A stretch of DNA of 17,855 nucleotides from Dunaliella salina (Eukaryota > Chlorophyta > Chlorophyceae > Chlamydomonadales > Dunaliellaceae). The DNA lies in assembly GCA_002284615.2 (NCBI GenBank), contig MU069442.1, positions 758,880 to 776,734 on the forward strand. The letters run 5' to 3'. Positions within the stretch are counted from its first letter, which is position 1; each line of letters begins with the position of its first letter. Both the position numbers and the translations under genes were made by a program. Under the pieces are notes generated by a model. That model worked only from the letters and a program-made list of their open reading frames with translations, was not told the origin of the DNA and did no database searches. Below are positions 9,301-17,255 of this stretch, one piece after another.

Positions 9301-12300
9301 GCCAAAGCCAATGCAAAGCCAGCAAAAGCCAGTGCAGCATACCCCAAGCCCAGGACAAAGCCAGTGCGGACGGCTCGCTGCCAAATGCCAAACCAGTTTG
9401 CTAAGCCAAGCTCCCACAAAGGCCAACGCATCCTGCTTTGGAGCTCTGTAGTACACTGTTTGGAGGAGCCTTGCATTGGTTTCTTTTTTTGCTGCTCATT
9501 CCAGCTGGCAGTGTCCTTTACCGGTAAACATGAGGAACCACCTCCATGCCAAACTTGTCCAGGCTGTATCAAATGCATTTTAGGGCACATCCCATTGCTT
9601 GCTCTTCTGGCACGTTTACACCTGTCAATGGTGGTCACCTGTCAATGGTGGTCACCTGTCAGTGGTGGTTGCCTGTCAATGGTGGTCACCTGTCAGTGGT
9701 GGTCACCTGTCAATGGTGGTCGCCTGTCAGTGGTGGTCGCCTGTCAATGGTGGTCGCCTGTCAATGGTGGTCACCTGTCAGTGGTGGTCACCTGTCAGTG
9801 GTGGTCACCTGTCAGTGGTGGTCACCTGTCAGTGGTGGTCACCTGTCAATGGTGGTCGCCTGTCAATGGTGGTCGCCTGTCAATGGTGGTCACCTGTCAG
9901 TGGTGGTCATTTGTCAGTGGTGGTCACCTGTCAGTGGTGGTCGCCTGTCAATGGTGGTCACCTGTCAATGTTGGTTGCAGTCTCCTGTCTTGGTCAAGGT
10001 TACCCGTCTATGGTATTGATCACCTGTGATCTCGGACCTCAACTCCATGCCTCCCTAATTCATGGTCACTACAATTCTTGGAGGTATTTGTGCGCAACCT
10101 GGAGCACCGCTTTCAATCAATGGCTTGGAGGTTTTGATGCCTGTGGAGCCTCTTTTTGCGATGACTGTAAATGTTTGCCACTGCAACGGCCGTAAATCTT
10201 TTGCAGGGCCTCCGCGCGTCCATGCTGCACAAGCCCTACTCAAGCACCGCCCCCAGCACGTTTGACTGGATCATGGTCCAGAATCCCAACGACTACACAT
10301 ATTGGCTTGAGCAAGGCATGGACCCGTCCCACGCGCCGTGGCTCCACCACGGAAGTGAGTTCAGCAGCCAGGCGCCAGACATGAGCTGTGCTGAAGAAAG
10401 TTCATCACGGGACAATGTAACGTCTTACCTAGGGAAGGCAAAGCAACAATGTCTGATGTGTCCTAAATCAGGGAAAATGAACCTGCTTACCGATGTTGAC
10501 AAAGCCTTTGTTTGAGATCGCTGCAGTTTCCACTGCTCCGAATGTTTCATGCTCTGCAGCGAGGGAACCATGTGGGAATGATCATCAGCTCACCGTCCCG
10601 CAAGAGGAGCAAGCAAAGCAGGGACACGCAAGCAAAGCAGGGACACGCAGGGGCAAGCAAGCAAAGCCCGGACACGCGGGGACACGCAAGCAAAGCAGGG
10701 ACACGCAAGCAAAGCAGGGACACGCAGGGACACACAAGCAAAGCAGGGACACCCAAGCTCAGTCATTCTTGCAGGAAGAATGATCACAAGAATGTTTGCC
10801 GTACAATGCTTGGCAAGCTTAAATTGGCATTGGGAACAATGTTCAGGCACTTCATGTCTCCTACGGGCAGTAGCTGGGGCAGCAGCAAGTGAGTGCATTG
10901 GCATGCCTCACGGAAGCTTTCAAGAGCCCTGGCAAGGTTGCACAGAGAGAAAGATTTGGTTTTGTCTGAGCACTCATTGCGTGCGTACTTTTCAGTGTGC
11001 CACTTCAAGCAGACGGTTACAAGGCCACGGTTACAAGGTTACAAGGCCTCCAGTCAAAACGACTGACTGCTAGCCGTGTGTCGCTTCAAGCAAGCAACCC
11101 TCCACCTCTGATACCCCTGCTCCCCTCACACAACTCGACATATCATGCTCCAACCAGCCTGCCCATGTTACGAACACCTGCCCTGTGAGTTGTTGCGGCA
11201 TGTGTTGCAGTATGAGAGGCCAATGCCTGCCCTGTTTCGCAGCGTGTGTTGCAGCATGTTTGGCAGCACGTACTTCAGCGTGAGAAGCTAATGGCTGTGA
11301 GCAAGCCGGTGAGTTGAGCCATCGACTGCACCAATTTAGGTGGCTTTGAGTGATTGAGGTTCCTTTCGCCAAATGATTACCATCAAAAGAAATTAAGTGA
11401 ATGACCTAGCAGTTGGTCAGGTAAAGAATTCCAGCACAGGTGGGCCCTGGCAACTTAACAGTTCCTGTTTCCACGAACCGTGGGCACTTTCGTTCTGGAC
11501 CCCCCGTGTCCACCCTGACTTGACCTGCAGTCTGGTCTAACCTTATTTCAGTCGGTGTAAGGCGTTCATCGCGCTTTTGTTCTACATGTTGCAGTTGGAG
11601 GCTTCGAGATGAACAATGCCACAGAGATGGTGTCCAAAGCTGCGCCAGAAGTTACCCTTGAAGGAGGCTTCACCTGGTATGTTTTGATTGCCTTTTGTAT
11701 TGCATTTGACGAGACCGGAGCAGAAATGTTTGATCACAGATGTCTATGAGCCTTGTTTTGAAGCATCAAGGTATGAAAGCTCTCATGATGAGACCTGCGT
11801 TCTAGATTGCTAGAGGCACATCTGAGAAGTGACCTGTTCACACCGTGGTTTCTTCCAACACTGTGAGACCAGCTTTACCTCACCAATTTACCAATTTACC
11901 GATTTACGTACCAATTTACCGATTTACGTACCAATTTACCAATTAACCTACCGCTGCAGTAGAGGGTCCGCCCGGTGTCCATGATTGCTTTGTCGCACGT
12001 GCACAATTCCCATGTGTTGCCTGTTTTTGACATGCATGATTGCTTAGTTGCACACGCACAACTCCCATGTGTTGCCTGTTTTTTAACATGCATGATTGCT
12101 TTGTTGCACGCGCACAACTCCCATGTGTTGCCTGTTTTCAACATGCATGCTTGCTGCTTGCTGCTGCTGCTTGCTGCTGCTCGCTGTGTGCACTTCCATA
12201 GTTTTGTTTGAATGTTTTGCGTGTTTTGTTTTGCACGCAAGGCACAGGCTATAGCTCTTGTGCGCACAACGATAGCATCAGGGCGGGTTTGGTGCCGGGC

Positions 12301-14867
12301 AGGGGAGCAAGTACCATTAGGGAAAACCCAGCCTGGCTTGCTGCTGCTTGCATGCTTACTGCCCTCACCGGGGAGCGCACAATTGCATTTTTGACATGGT
12401 GAGACTTTTCTATACAATGTATCACTAGATCACTAGTGATGCAAAACTAAGCAACACGTAGCTTGCGCTGATGCACACTGTGCAGGTGGCATGAGGGGTA
12501 CGAGACACGCAACAGAGGCATGAGAGCTTCCAGGCAGTTCATCCCGCCCTATGCCATCGAGTGAGTATGTGTGCTTAGCATGTGCACCATCAACCTCATG
12601 GTCTGTCACAGCAATGCAACATCTGTTTGGCATGTTGAAGCTGACCGAAAGTCATGGCCTGACTCCTGAGAGTTCTGGACTGCTGCGTGGGGGCATCTGC
12701 AAAGCTGGATTTTTCATGGTGGCTGATGGGTGTGCATGACGTGCTGTGTCAAGCAGCTCATGGTGGCTGATTGATGTGCATGGTGGCTGAAGGATTATTC
12801 ATGGTGGAGGATGGATTTACAATGGTGGTAGATAGATGTGCAGGACTCGCTGTGTCAAGCGGCTCATGGTGGCTGGTGGATGTGCAGGACGTGCTATGAC
12901 AAGCAGTTCTGGATTCTTCATTGTTGGCTGACGGATGTTCATGGTGGCTAATGGATTTTTAATGGCGGCTGGCGGATGTGCAGGACGCGCTATGACAAGC
13001 AGGCCACCGGCGCCGCGTCCACCCAGGCCTTTACAAGCCTTGTTGTGCCAGTGAAACCAGGTGTATCGCGCACAAGTGAGTCTCGGTTGCTGCTTGCGCA
13101 GACAAAATGAGCATTGAAATTCATTGATATTGATGTGAGAGCCATTGCTGCAGGCAGGCCATTGCATGATTGGCCCATAAGGGGGGGGGGGTGGAAGCAA
13201 CAACTCATGGTATGCTTCTTGTGTCCCTGCGCTCCCTGTCGCTTTGCAGTGTTCCGCTTTGCGACGATTCCCAATCTCACTGGGGCAGGGACCAGCAGCC
13301 AAGCAGCAGAAGGAAGCGGTCCAACACAGCCGCAAAGCGCAGCCTCCCAATCACCACCACCAGCTGCACCACCACCAGCTGCATCTTCCAACACGCAAAG
13401 GAGGGGGCTGGGGAGTTTGTTATTCTCGTTCATGGGCAATGTACCACACTACGTGTTCATGGCCATGGAGCTCAGTGACCAGGATGTGATGATGATGCAC
13501 GAGCAGGTACAGTCTTAATCTGCATCTCTTGTTTGTTGTTGCGTGCACATGTATTTTGCAGGGCTGTATGATGAAATGGAAGAGTGGTCCTTGCCCTTCA
13601 GAAATAGCACCCCACTGCAGGCTCGTAGCCATGGAGCTGACACAAAACAGTGGTCCTTGCCCTTCAGGAATAGCACCACACTTTGTGTTCGTGGCCATAC
13701 AGCTGAAATGAAAGATTGGTCCTTGCCCTTTGAAAGTTGTACCACACTAAGTGTTCATGGCCATGGAGCTAAGTGACCAGGATGTGATGATGATGCGCGA
13801 GCAGGTTCGATTTGAAGCTGCACCTCTTCTCTTGTTGTCGGGTGCACGTGTGTTTTGCAGGGCTGTATGATGGAAAAATACAAAACCATCATGAAATATA
13901 ATACAAAGCACTACAAAAGCATCATTAAAATGGAATAGGTGGCCCTTGCCCTTTTTTGTTCTTTTGACGTGTTACCTCAGCATGATGGAGCTAGCTGAGC
14001 GTGAACTCCAATGTGCCTGACATTGGTTTGTGATGCACGTCCATGGTGGCTCAAAACCTGGGGCAAATCATGGCAGCCTAAGCCACCACTTGTTGCCCAA
14101 GTGCTCGGCAGTGGCCCAGAGCTTCTCCATCAATAAGACGTTCACCATGTGTGGACTTGCCCTGCATGCAGGAGAAGAGGATTCAGAAAGCAGGCCTCAA
14201 CAGAAATGACTACGCATTGCTTGCATCTGGAGCCGATAGTGGTGTGGCCTCAATAAACAGGTGCGCTGTGCTCGTATGCCTAGCGATGACGCACTGCACA
14301 CTTGAAACCTGCCCCACACTTGAAACCTTCCTCGATAGTGACGCGCGCTGTGCTTGTGTGGCAATAGCAATGACGCACTGCACACTTGAAGATTGAGGCT
14401 AGAGCAGGCCACTCAGGAAGGTTGCCACAAGGCAAATGTTGTTCAGCCTGAAGTGCGTCTCCAACTCCCCATAAACCTTTTTCATTGTTCCCTTCTCCTT
14501 TCCTTTTTTCTCGGTGAGACAAGGCATGCTATCTTGGCTGAAGGTATCCTCTTTTACGAAATTCATGAGAGTGGTTTTGCGGCCTTGTTTCTTCTGAAGC
14601 GCGTCGCAGCTCGCTTTTTGACGAATGGAGCTGGCTCTTGGCTCTTGCCCAGTGTACCTGCCTCAATAAGAGTGCCAAGCTGCAAGCTTTTCTGTACCGT
14701 ACATAGACATACTCATTCCGCATCGTTTTCAAAAATGATAAGTTTTTCACATATGCATCACTTCCGCACCCTTAACAGAAGATAAAACTTTCAAATACCC
14801 TGTGTCCGCAGTGCCAGAAGGGCCTTAGCCCATTCAAATCAACCAGCACGTGCGCGCGTGCGCTTGT

Positions 14868-14966
<99 letters not shown>

Positions 14967-17255
14967 GAATCCTGCACGCTGGAGCACCCCTACACGCTGC
15001 AGCACCCCATGCATGCACACATTAGCTTGCAAGGGAAGCATGCACAAGTGGATGCTCATGCAAGCAGCTTAAGAATGCATACGCACCATCGCATGAAAGT
15101 ACGCAAGTGCATGAACACGTCTGCTGGTGAATGCACAAACACAAGTGGGCACCCACACATGCAAGCAAACTGCAGGCGGACACCGAGCTGGAACTCGTGT
15201 CAAAGTGAAGGGGCCGCTGCTGTTGCTGCCGTTCCTCACCGCCTTGCCAACTCATCGCCGCAAATAAGAATTTTTCACTTATATCTGCACTCTTATGCAT
15301 CGCTTTAAATGATTACTTGCAGCTAGAATTTGTGCGCAGAGCCCCAAAAAGTTATTTTTGCGGAATGACATACAGTACAGCTTTGTGACCAGCACGCACC
15401 CTCATTTTTTTGAATCGATTAAATCCGTTGCGCACCCCCCATTACGCACCAAACTTTCCGAAAAACCCCAAAAATCCACCTAGTTCGCACCTCAAAACCA
15501 ATTTTTGTGTGTTGCGCAGAGCTTGAAAAAAGATAAACATTGCGCAATGGTCAAGAAGCTGTACAGTATTTTTTTCTCTACAGTATCCAACATGTTGCCC
15601 TGCCCCACACCCATACCCACACCCACACCCTCACAAAAATGCCGCCTGCAAAATCATCACATCCAAGCTGTTCACTCGCCTCTCTTCCGCAGCCCTTCAC
15701 ATTGCAATGAACACATGAGTGTGACTGCACACTACACGCTGAGGTGCACTGCACGCTTGATGGTGACCTTGACACGCAGCTGAATTGGACTACCCACTGC
15801 TTTACACTGCCACTCATGCCTCCGAGCGACAGGTGGATCCGCATGGCAGGCCCCCCTGGCCCCCAGTGGCTACAACCCGAGGCTCTGCATGAGAGTGCCA
15901 AGGAGGTGCCATTGGAGCGACTCCTCGACAGGCGCTCACGTCATGTGGACTTCTGTGCCACCTGCCAAAAGGTGAAGGAGTGTGCGTCTGCGTCTTTGAT
16001 GTTTGGTGGATGAGGGTGGCTCAAAGGGCAAAGATGAACTTAGTTTTTAGTGCAAGCTCTGTTGGACATTTGAGTGTGGTGTACCTGCGCACCATGGAAC
16101 TTGGGTGGGGTTCTTGCCGAGAACTGGGTATGTGCTTTCCAAAAGCGGCACAGATGCTGCCATCCACACAGCATCTCTGGCAAGGCCTCAGTGGCACCAC
16201 AAGCAGCAGCTCCTGCAGTGTTGTACCTGACCAAGACATCAAGGATGCACAGGTCTGGAACACGTTGAGGTAACCAAAAGTTTTTACAAATCACAGCAAA
16301 ATTGAGCACATGTCCTGCACACTCCACTCTGTCCTCCACAGGGCTTCCAGCAGGTCACGCGCTTGTGCCAAGTCGTGACAGCACTTGCCGCTGCTGCGTC
16401 CACAGCGGCCGTTGCCCTGCTCACTGTCATGCTGCACACCGCATCCTTGAATGGCGAGTGGGCTTTGGCAGCAAAGCAGAGTGGAGGGCCTGCAGTGGTG
16501 GCTGCTGTGCTGGGGGCAGGATTGGCAGTGGCAGCAGCCAAGCTCTGGGATTTTAGGTGGGTTTGGATTTCTTTTGCACATGTATTCATCACTTTCCCCA
16601 CGAATTGAATGACGCCTATGCGCATGTTCTCGCACTGGTACCACACCTGTAAGCTCTCGTCCAGTGCATGCAAGCATGTTATAAATGACATCATGGTTGC
16701 AGTCAAGTCTGAGCGATTGAATATGTATACATGTATTAATGTGCGCCAGCGGTTGCGTGATAGGTCTTGAAAATGAATTAGGCCCAACAGGCCCCTCAGC
16801 AGAATCCATACTCATTTAAAAAAAGGCGTTTAAGCAGCGTGTGGATCGCATGCTGGCGTGAAGCAATCCGCATTCAGAAGTGCTGCCCGTGTCTTGATGT
16901 ACACTGAAATGCTGATGTGGCCCTTCTCTGCTTGCTTGGCATTAAGGGTGCTTAGCTGCAGCATGCCAGAGTTGTACCTCTTTGTCGCGCATTGGGTTGG
17001 CCAATTCCTTCTCTTTATACGTATTTATACGTATGGTTCAGCAAACGTATGGCATTTTTTGCACTGAAGATACGGGCACACGGCATTGACATACAGAACT
17101 GGCCAACCCTTGTCGCGCATGACTGTGCTGCCGCTATTCATTCCTGCTCACGACACCCACCCGTAATCCCTGGAATGAGCAGGGAGGACCGATTCGTCTC
17201 TGGATTGAAGAGGTGGAAGAAGAAGGGGGGGCTCTCCTTGATCCAGATGCCATGA
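6226..17255 (+). CDS. Plastid Rieske-type oxygenase, PAO/TIC55/PTC52-like (14 exons)
   Basis: Predicted exons: 6226-6352, 6586-6737, 7787-7940, 8293-8375, 8623-8739, 10207-10354, 11595-11676, 12486-12560, 12984-13075, 13250-13506, 14172-14260, 15833-15971, 16342-16556, 17183-17255. All junction phases agree, giving 600 residues plus TGA. Residues 1 to about 60 are a Ser/Arg/Lys-rich plastid transit peptide. The Rieske [2Fe-2S] ligands are C135, H137, C154 and H157 (16 residues between H137 and C154, as in TIC55). The mononuclear iron site is D250-P-S-H253-x4-H258 plus probably D422. C500-x2-C503 matches the redox-active pair at the C-terminus of PAO, TIC55 and PTC52. Hydrophobic segments at about 513-536 and 553-571 should anchor it in a plastid membrane. 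By family it would use ferredoxin-derived electrons and O2 on a tetrapyrrole or related substrate; which one is unknown. Odd points: Met94 replaces the Tyr of the usual W-Y-P, Gln247 replaces Asn of the usual E-N, and the Rieske linker is aberrant. Confidence 0.88.
6586..6737 (+). CDS. Exon 2: end of transit peptide and pre-Rieske Trp
   Basis: Begins after ctcattacag with two nt that complete a Gly codon from exon 1. It reads GTRQSSTRVHVATLQNG... and ends ...FPSHVWRRVW before a consensus GTGAGT donor in phase 0. The final Trp aligns with the conserved Trp of the F-x-W-x3-W-Y-P motif that opens this family's catalytic part. Confidence 0.75.
6738..7786 (+). other. Intron 2
   Basis: Donor GTGAGT, acceptor gttcag, 1049 nt. 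It contains a 10-nt G run at 7008-7017 and a local ccatgc/gcatcc palindromic cluster near 7545-7582. No further exon fits between the Trp of exon 2 and exon 3, because spacing to LLG is already that of the family. Confidence 0.7.
7787..7940 (+). CDS. Exon 3: first half of the Rieske domain
   Basis: Starts after gctgtgttcag and reads MPASPTNMLDT..., then ITLLGKDLVAWFD and WEVVEDRCPHR. Eighteen residues separate the Trp of exon 2 from LLG, the same as in plant PAO. The 3' end is uncertain. The best-looking donor is CAG|GTACAAG at 7921, but it leaves the wrong phase for exon 4. Running on to 7940 adds YKKVAVS, restores phase and gives the family-typical spacing, but uses a weak donor (TCA|GTCGTG) inside a dispersed repeat. 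Confidence 0.8.
7932..7975 (+). repeat. 44-nt dispersed repeat, copy A (at the exon 3 donor)
   Basis: Matches the reverse complement of 11029-11072 with a single mismatch over 44 nt (starts tagcagtcagtcg). It is followed by extra ttgtaacc units. It overlaps the last nine nt of exon 3 as modelled. Confidence 0.9.
8293..8375 (+). CDS. Exon 4: second half of the Rieske domain
   Basis: Starts after tctttcgctag with two nt of a split codon and reads RIVDGQLLCSYHGWRFGKGG then ECTDIPQ. It carries the second Cys and His ligands (C154, H157) and the conserved HGW and I-P-Q motifs. The donor is CAG|GTGTGC, phase 0. Confidence 0.93.
8623..8739 (+). CDS. Exon 5: end of Rieske domain, ends at a GC donor
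   Basis: Starts after ctgctggcgcag in phase 0: LPPGPPKEAACKQKK..., then YPCTVSDGLLFVWMDNSPE. The G-L-L-F-V-W motif matches the family's V-W strand after the Rieske fold. The donor reads GAG|GCAAGT, the consensus of the minor GC-AG intron class, and keeps phase 0 for exon 6. Confidence 0.88.
8804..8985. repeat. About 47-bp tandem repeat with internal inverted symmetry, about 3.7 copies
   Basis: Units begin cggttcgacaaggcagcacc and end ggcagtgctgcc, with starts near 8804, 8851, 8899 and 8944. Within each unit ggcagcac pairs with gtgctgcc, so every copy can form a stem-loop. Confidence 0.9.
9621..9977. repeat. 17-bp minisatellite, 21 copies
   Basis: Unit cctgtcaatggtggtca repeats 21 times with an exact 17-nt period from 9621 to 9977. 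Nearly all variation is at two sites (caA/caG and tcA/tcG); units 3, 18 and 21 carry a few extra changes. Because 17 is not a multiple of three and the unit lacks stops, all three + frames stay open. Confidence 0.98.
10207..10354 (+). CDS. Exon 6: mononuclear iron site
   Basis: Starts after taaatcttttgcag: GLRASMLHKPYSSTAPSTFD..., then DYTYWLEQGMDPSHAPWLHH. D250-x2-H253-x4-H258 is the 2-His iron motif; the preceding E-Q replaces the more usual E-N. Joining exon 5 directly to this exon gives about the same spacing between the V-W strand and the iron site as in TIC55. The donor is GTGAGT at 10355, phase 1. Confidence 0.93.
10610..10755. repeat. Irregular tandem array of aagcaaagcagggacacgc
   Basis: About seven copies of a 19-nt core (aagcaaagcagggacacgc) with variable spacers such as agggac and ggggac. 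It is purine-rich on the + strand and lies in intron 6. Confidence 0.92.
11029..11072 (-). repeat. 44-nt dispersed repeat, copy B (intron 6)
   Basis: Inverted partner of the copy at 7932-7975, again next to extra ggttacaagg units (about 11016-11045). It lies within intron 6. The two could pair within one transcript over about 3.1 kb. Confidence 0.9.
11595..11676 (+). CDS. Exon 7: segment after the iron site
   Basis: Starts after acatgttgcag; A plus TT makes Ile, giving HHG-IGGFEMNNATEMVSKAAP..., then EVTLEGGFTW. It corresponds to the stretch after the iron site in PAO (around A-x-P-x5-V-x-G-F). The donor is TG|GTATGT, phase 2. Confidence 0.88.
11882..11950. repeat. 20-bp tandem repeat in intron 7
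   Basis: About three copies of taccaatttaccgatttacg, each made of two related 9-10 nt halves (ccaattta, ccgattta). Confidence 0.9.
11980..12155. repeat. About 56-bp tandem repeat in intron 7
   Basis: Three copies plus a partial fourth, starting near 11980, 12035, 12091 and 12147. Each runs catgattgctt..ttgcac, then caca..tcccatgtgttgcctg and a T run. A tgc/ctg-rich tract follows to about 12187. Confidence 0.92.
12486..12560 (+). CDS. Exon 8: catalytic-domain segment
   Basis: Starts after cactgtgcag and reads WHEGYETRNRGMRASRQFIP then PYAIE. It matches the family's R-x-F-x-P-P strand of the catalytic domain. The donor is GA|GTGAGT, phase 2. Confidence 0.88.
12714..12983 (+). repeat. Degenerate array in intron 8 containing copies of the exon 9 acceptor
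   Basis: Repeats of tcatggtggctg..ggatgtgcag. The block gatgtgcaggacNNgctNtgNcaagc occurs near 12730-12755 (cag changed to cat), 12836-12860, 12879-12905 and, as the real exon 9 start, 12975-13000. Three of the four keep an AG at the acceptor position (12843, 12887, 12983). Confidence 0.85.
12984..13075 (+). CDS. Exon 9: catalytic-domain beta segment
   Basis: Starts after ggatgtgcag with G completing a Glu codon. It reads TRYDKQATGAASTQAFTSLV then VPVKPGVSRT, corresponding to the P-x-x-P-G-x-[TS]-R motif of the family. The donor is ACAA|GTGAGT, phase 1. The acceptor and the first 20 nt of this exon recur in the upstream intron (see findings). Confidence 0.87.
13181..13191. repeat. G homopolymer in intron 9
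   Basis: Eleven consecutive G residues about 60 nt upstream of the exon 10 acceptor. Confidence 0.9.
13250..13506 (+). CDS. Exon 10: low-complexity insert and third iron ligand
   Basis: Starts after gtcgctttgcag; A plus TG makes Met. It reads MFRFATIPNLTG, then a Ser/Pro/Gln/Ala-rich insert (about residues 355-393), then LGSLLFSFMGNVPHYVFMAM and ELSDQDVMMMHEQ. D422 aligns with the Asp of PAO's D-G-D-M and TIC55's E-Q-D-M and is the likely third iron ligand. The insert is absent from plant homologues as I know them. The donor is CAG|GTACAG, phase 0. Confidence 0.87.
13562..13804 (+). repeat. Tandem copies of the 3' part of exon 10 within intron 10
   Basis: Units start at tggtccttgccctt (13584, 13651, 13717; a vestige near 13940). 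Each contains a version of exon 10's ccacacta.gtgttcatggcc stretch followed by atggagct. The last, 13739-13804, matches exon 10 positions 13441-13506 across all 66 nt with only a few substitutions, one of which turns TAC into TAA. Similarity continues into the intron: 13507-13575 resembles 13805-13873. Confidence 0.9.
14172..14260 (+). CDS. Exon 11: catalytic-domain end
   Basis: Starts after ccctgcatgcag in phase 0: EKRIQKAGLNRNDYALLASG then ADSGVASIN. The E-K/E-x-[IV] start continues the D-x5-Q-E-K-V-F stretch of PAO. The donor is CAG|GTGCGC, phase 2. Confidence 0.85.
14253..14395 (+). repeat. Duplication at the intron 11 donor
   Basis: The stretch from the donor, gtgcgctgtgctcgt..gatgacgcactgcacacttgaa (14261 to about 14306), recurs as gcgcgctgtgcttgt..aatgacgcactgcacacttgaa (about 14343-14389). 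A shorter cacacttgaaacct repeat lies between them. Confidence 0.8.
14261..15832 (+). other. Intron 11
   Basis: Donor GTGCGC, acceptor gcgacag, 1572 nt, the longest intron of the gene. It holds the donor duplication, the CA microsatellite, and an A/C-rich stretch with repeated cgcacc motifs (about 15390-15490). No extra exon is needed: ASIN-RWIRM across the junction matches the family. Confidence 0.7.
14871..14963. repeat. (CA)n microsatellite, about 46 copies
   Basis: Uninterrupted CA repeat of 93 nt in intron 11, preceded at about 14847-14864 by cacgtgcgcgcgtgcgc. Both are alternating purine-pyrimidine tracts. Confidence 0.98.
15833..15971 (+). CDS. Exon 12: C-terminal CxxC segment
   Basis: Starts after tccgagcgacag; AG plus G makes Arg: RWIRMAGPPGPQWLQPEALH, then LERLLDRRSRHVDFCATCQK. 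R-x2-R and P-x-W match the tail of the PAO catalytic domain, and L-x-D-R-x5-H-x3-C-x2-C is the diagnostic CxxC motif of PAO, TIC55 and PTC52, where the cysteines have been linked to thioredoxin control. The donor is AAG|GTGAAG, phase 0. Confidence 0.92.
16342..16556 (+). CDS. Exon 13: two C-terminal membrane segments
   Basis: Starts after tcctccacag in phase 0: GFQQVTRLCQVVTALAAAAS..., then TAAVALLTVML, a polar loop, and VVAAVLGAGLAVAAAKLWDF. The two hydrophobic stretches, 20-25 residues each, match the C-terminal membrane anchors of this group. The donor is AG|GTGGGT, phase 2. Confidence 0.88.
17183..17255 (+). CDS. Exon 14: C-terminal tail and stop
   Basis: After gaatgagcag, G completes Arg: REDRFVSGLKRWKKKGG... 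and IQMP then TGA at 17253-17255. A short basic tail with Arg-Phe soon after the second membrane segment fits the family. Another in-phase acceptor at about 17097 would give a different short tail ending before 17167, so this exon is less certain than the others. Confidence 0.65.

Larger units (their letters stand above)
8740..10206 (+). other. Intron 5, GC-AG type
   Basis: The donor is GCAAGT after GAG, and the acceptor is cttttgcag. The 1467-nt intron holds two tandem arrays (8804-8985 and 9621-9977). A GT donor four nt further on (8744) would leave phase 1 and does not fit exon 6. Confidence 0.8.
10355..11594 (+). other. Intron 6
   Basis: Donor GTGAGT, acceptor atgttgcag, 1240 nt. It contains the tandem array at 10610-10755 and repeat copy B at 11029-11072. 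I see no additional exon; the alignment across exons 6 and 7 is continuous. Confidence 0.75.

Noticed and set aside
9621..9977. CRISPR-like array
   Set aside because: There are no unique spacers; it is a contiguous tandem repeat in a eukaryotic intron.
9265..10029. 254-codon + frame, and two overlapping long frames, across the minisatellite
   Set aside because: They are open only because the 17-bp unit has no stop in any frame. The translation is a repeated QWWSPV pattern, and the region lies in an intron of the oxygenase gene.
11896..12417. 173-codon minus-strand frame
   Set aside because: It runs through the 56-bp tandem repeat of intron 7 and simply translates it.
14772..15059. Minus-strand frame with a long Val-Cys run
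   Set aside because: It translates the CA microsatellite.
15980..16273. 97-codon + frame between exons 12 and 13
   Set aside because: Exon 12 joins exon 13 in phase 0 and continues the family alignment directly. The frame lacks fitting splice sites and family similarity.
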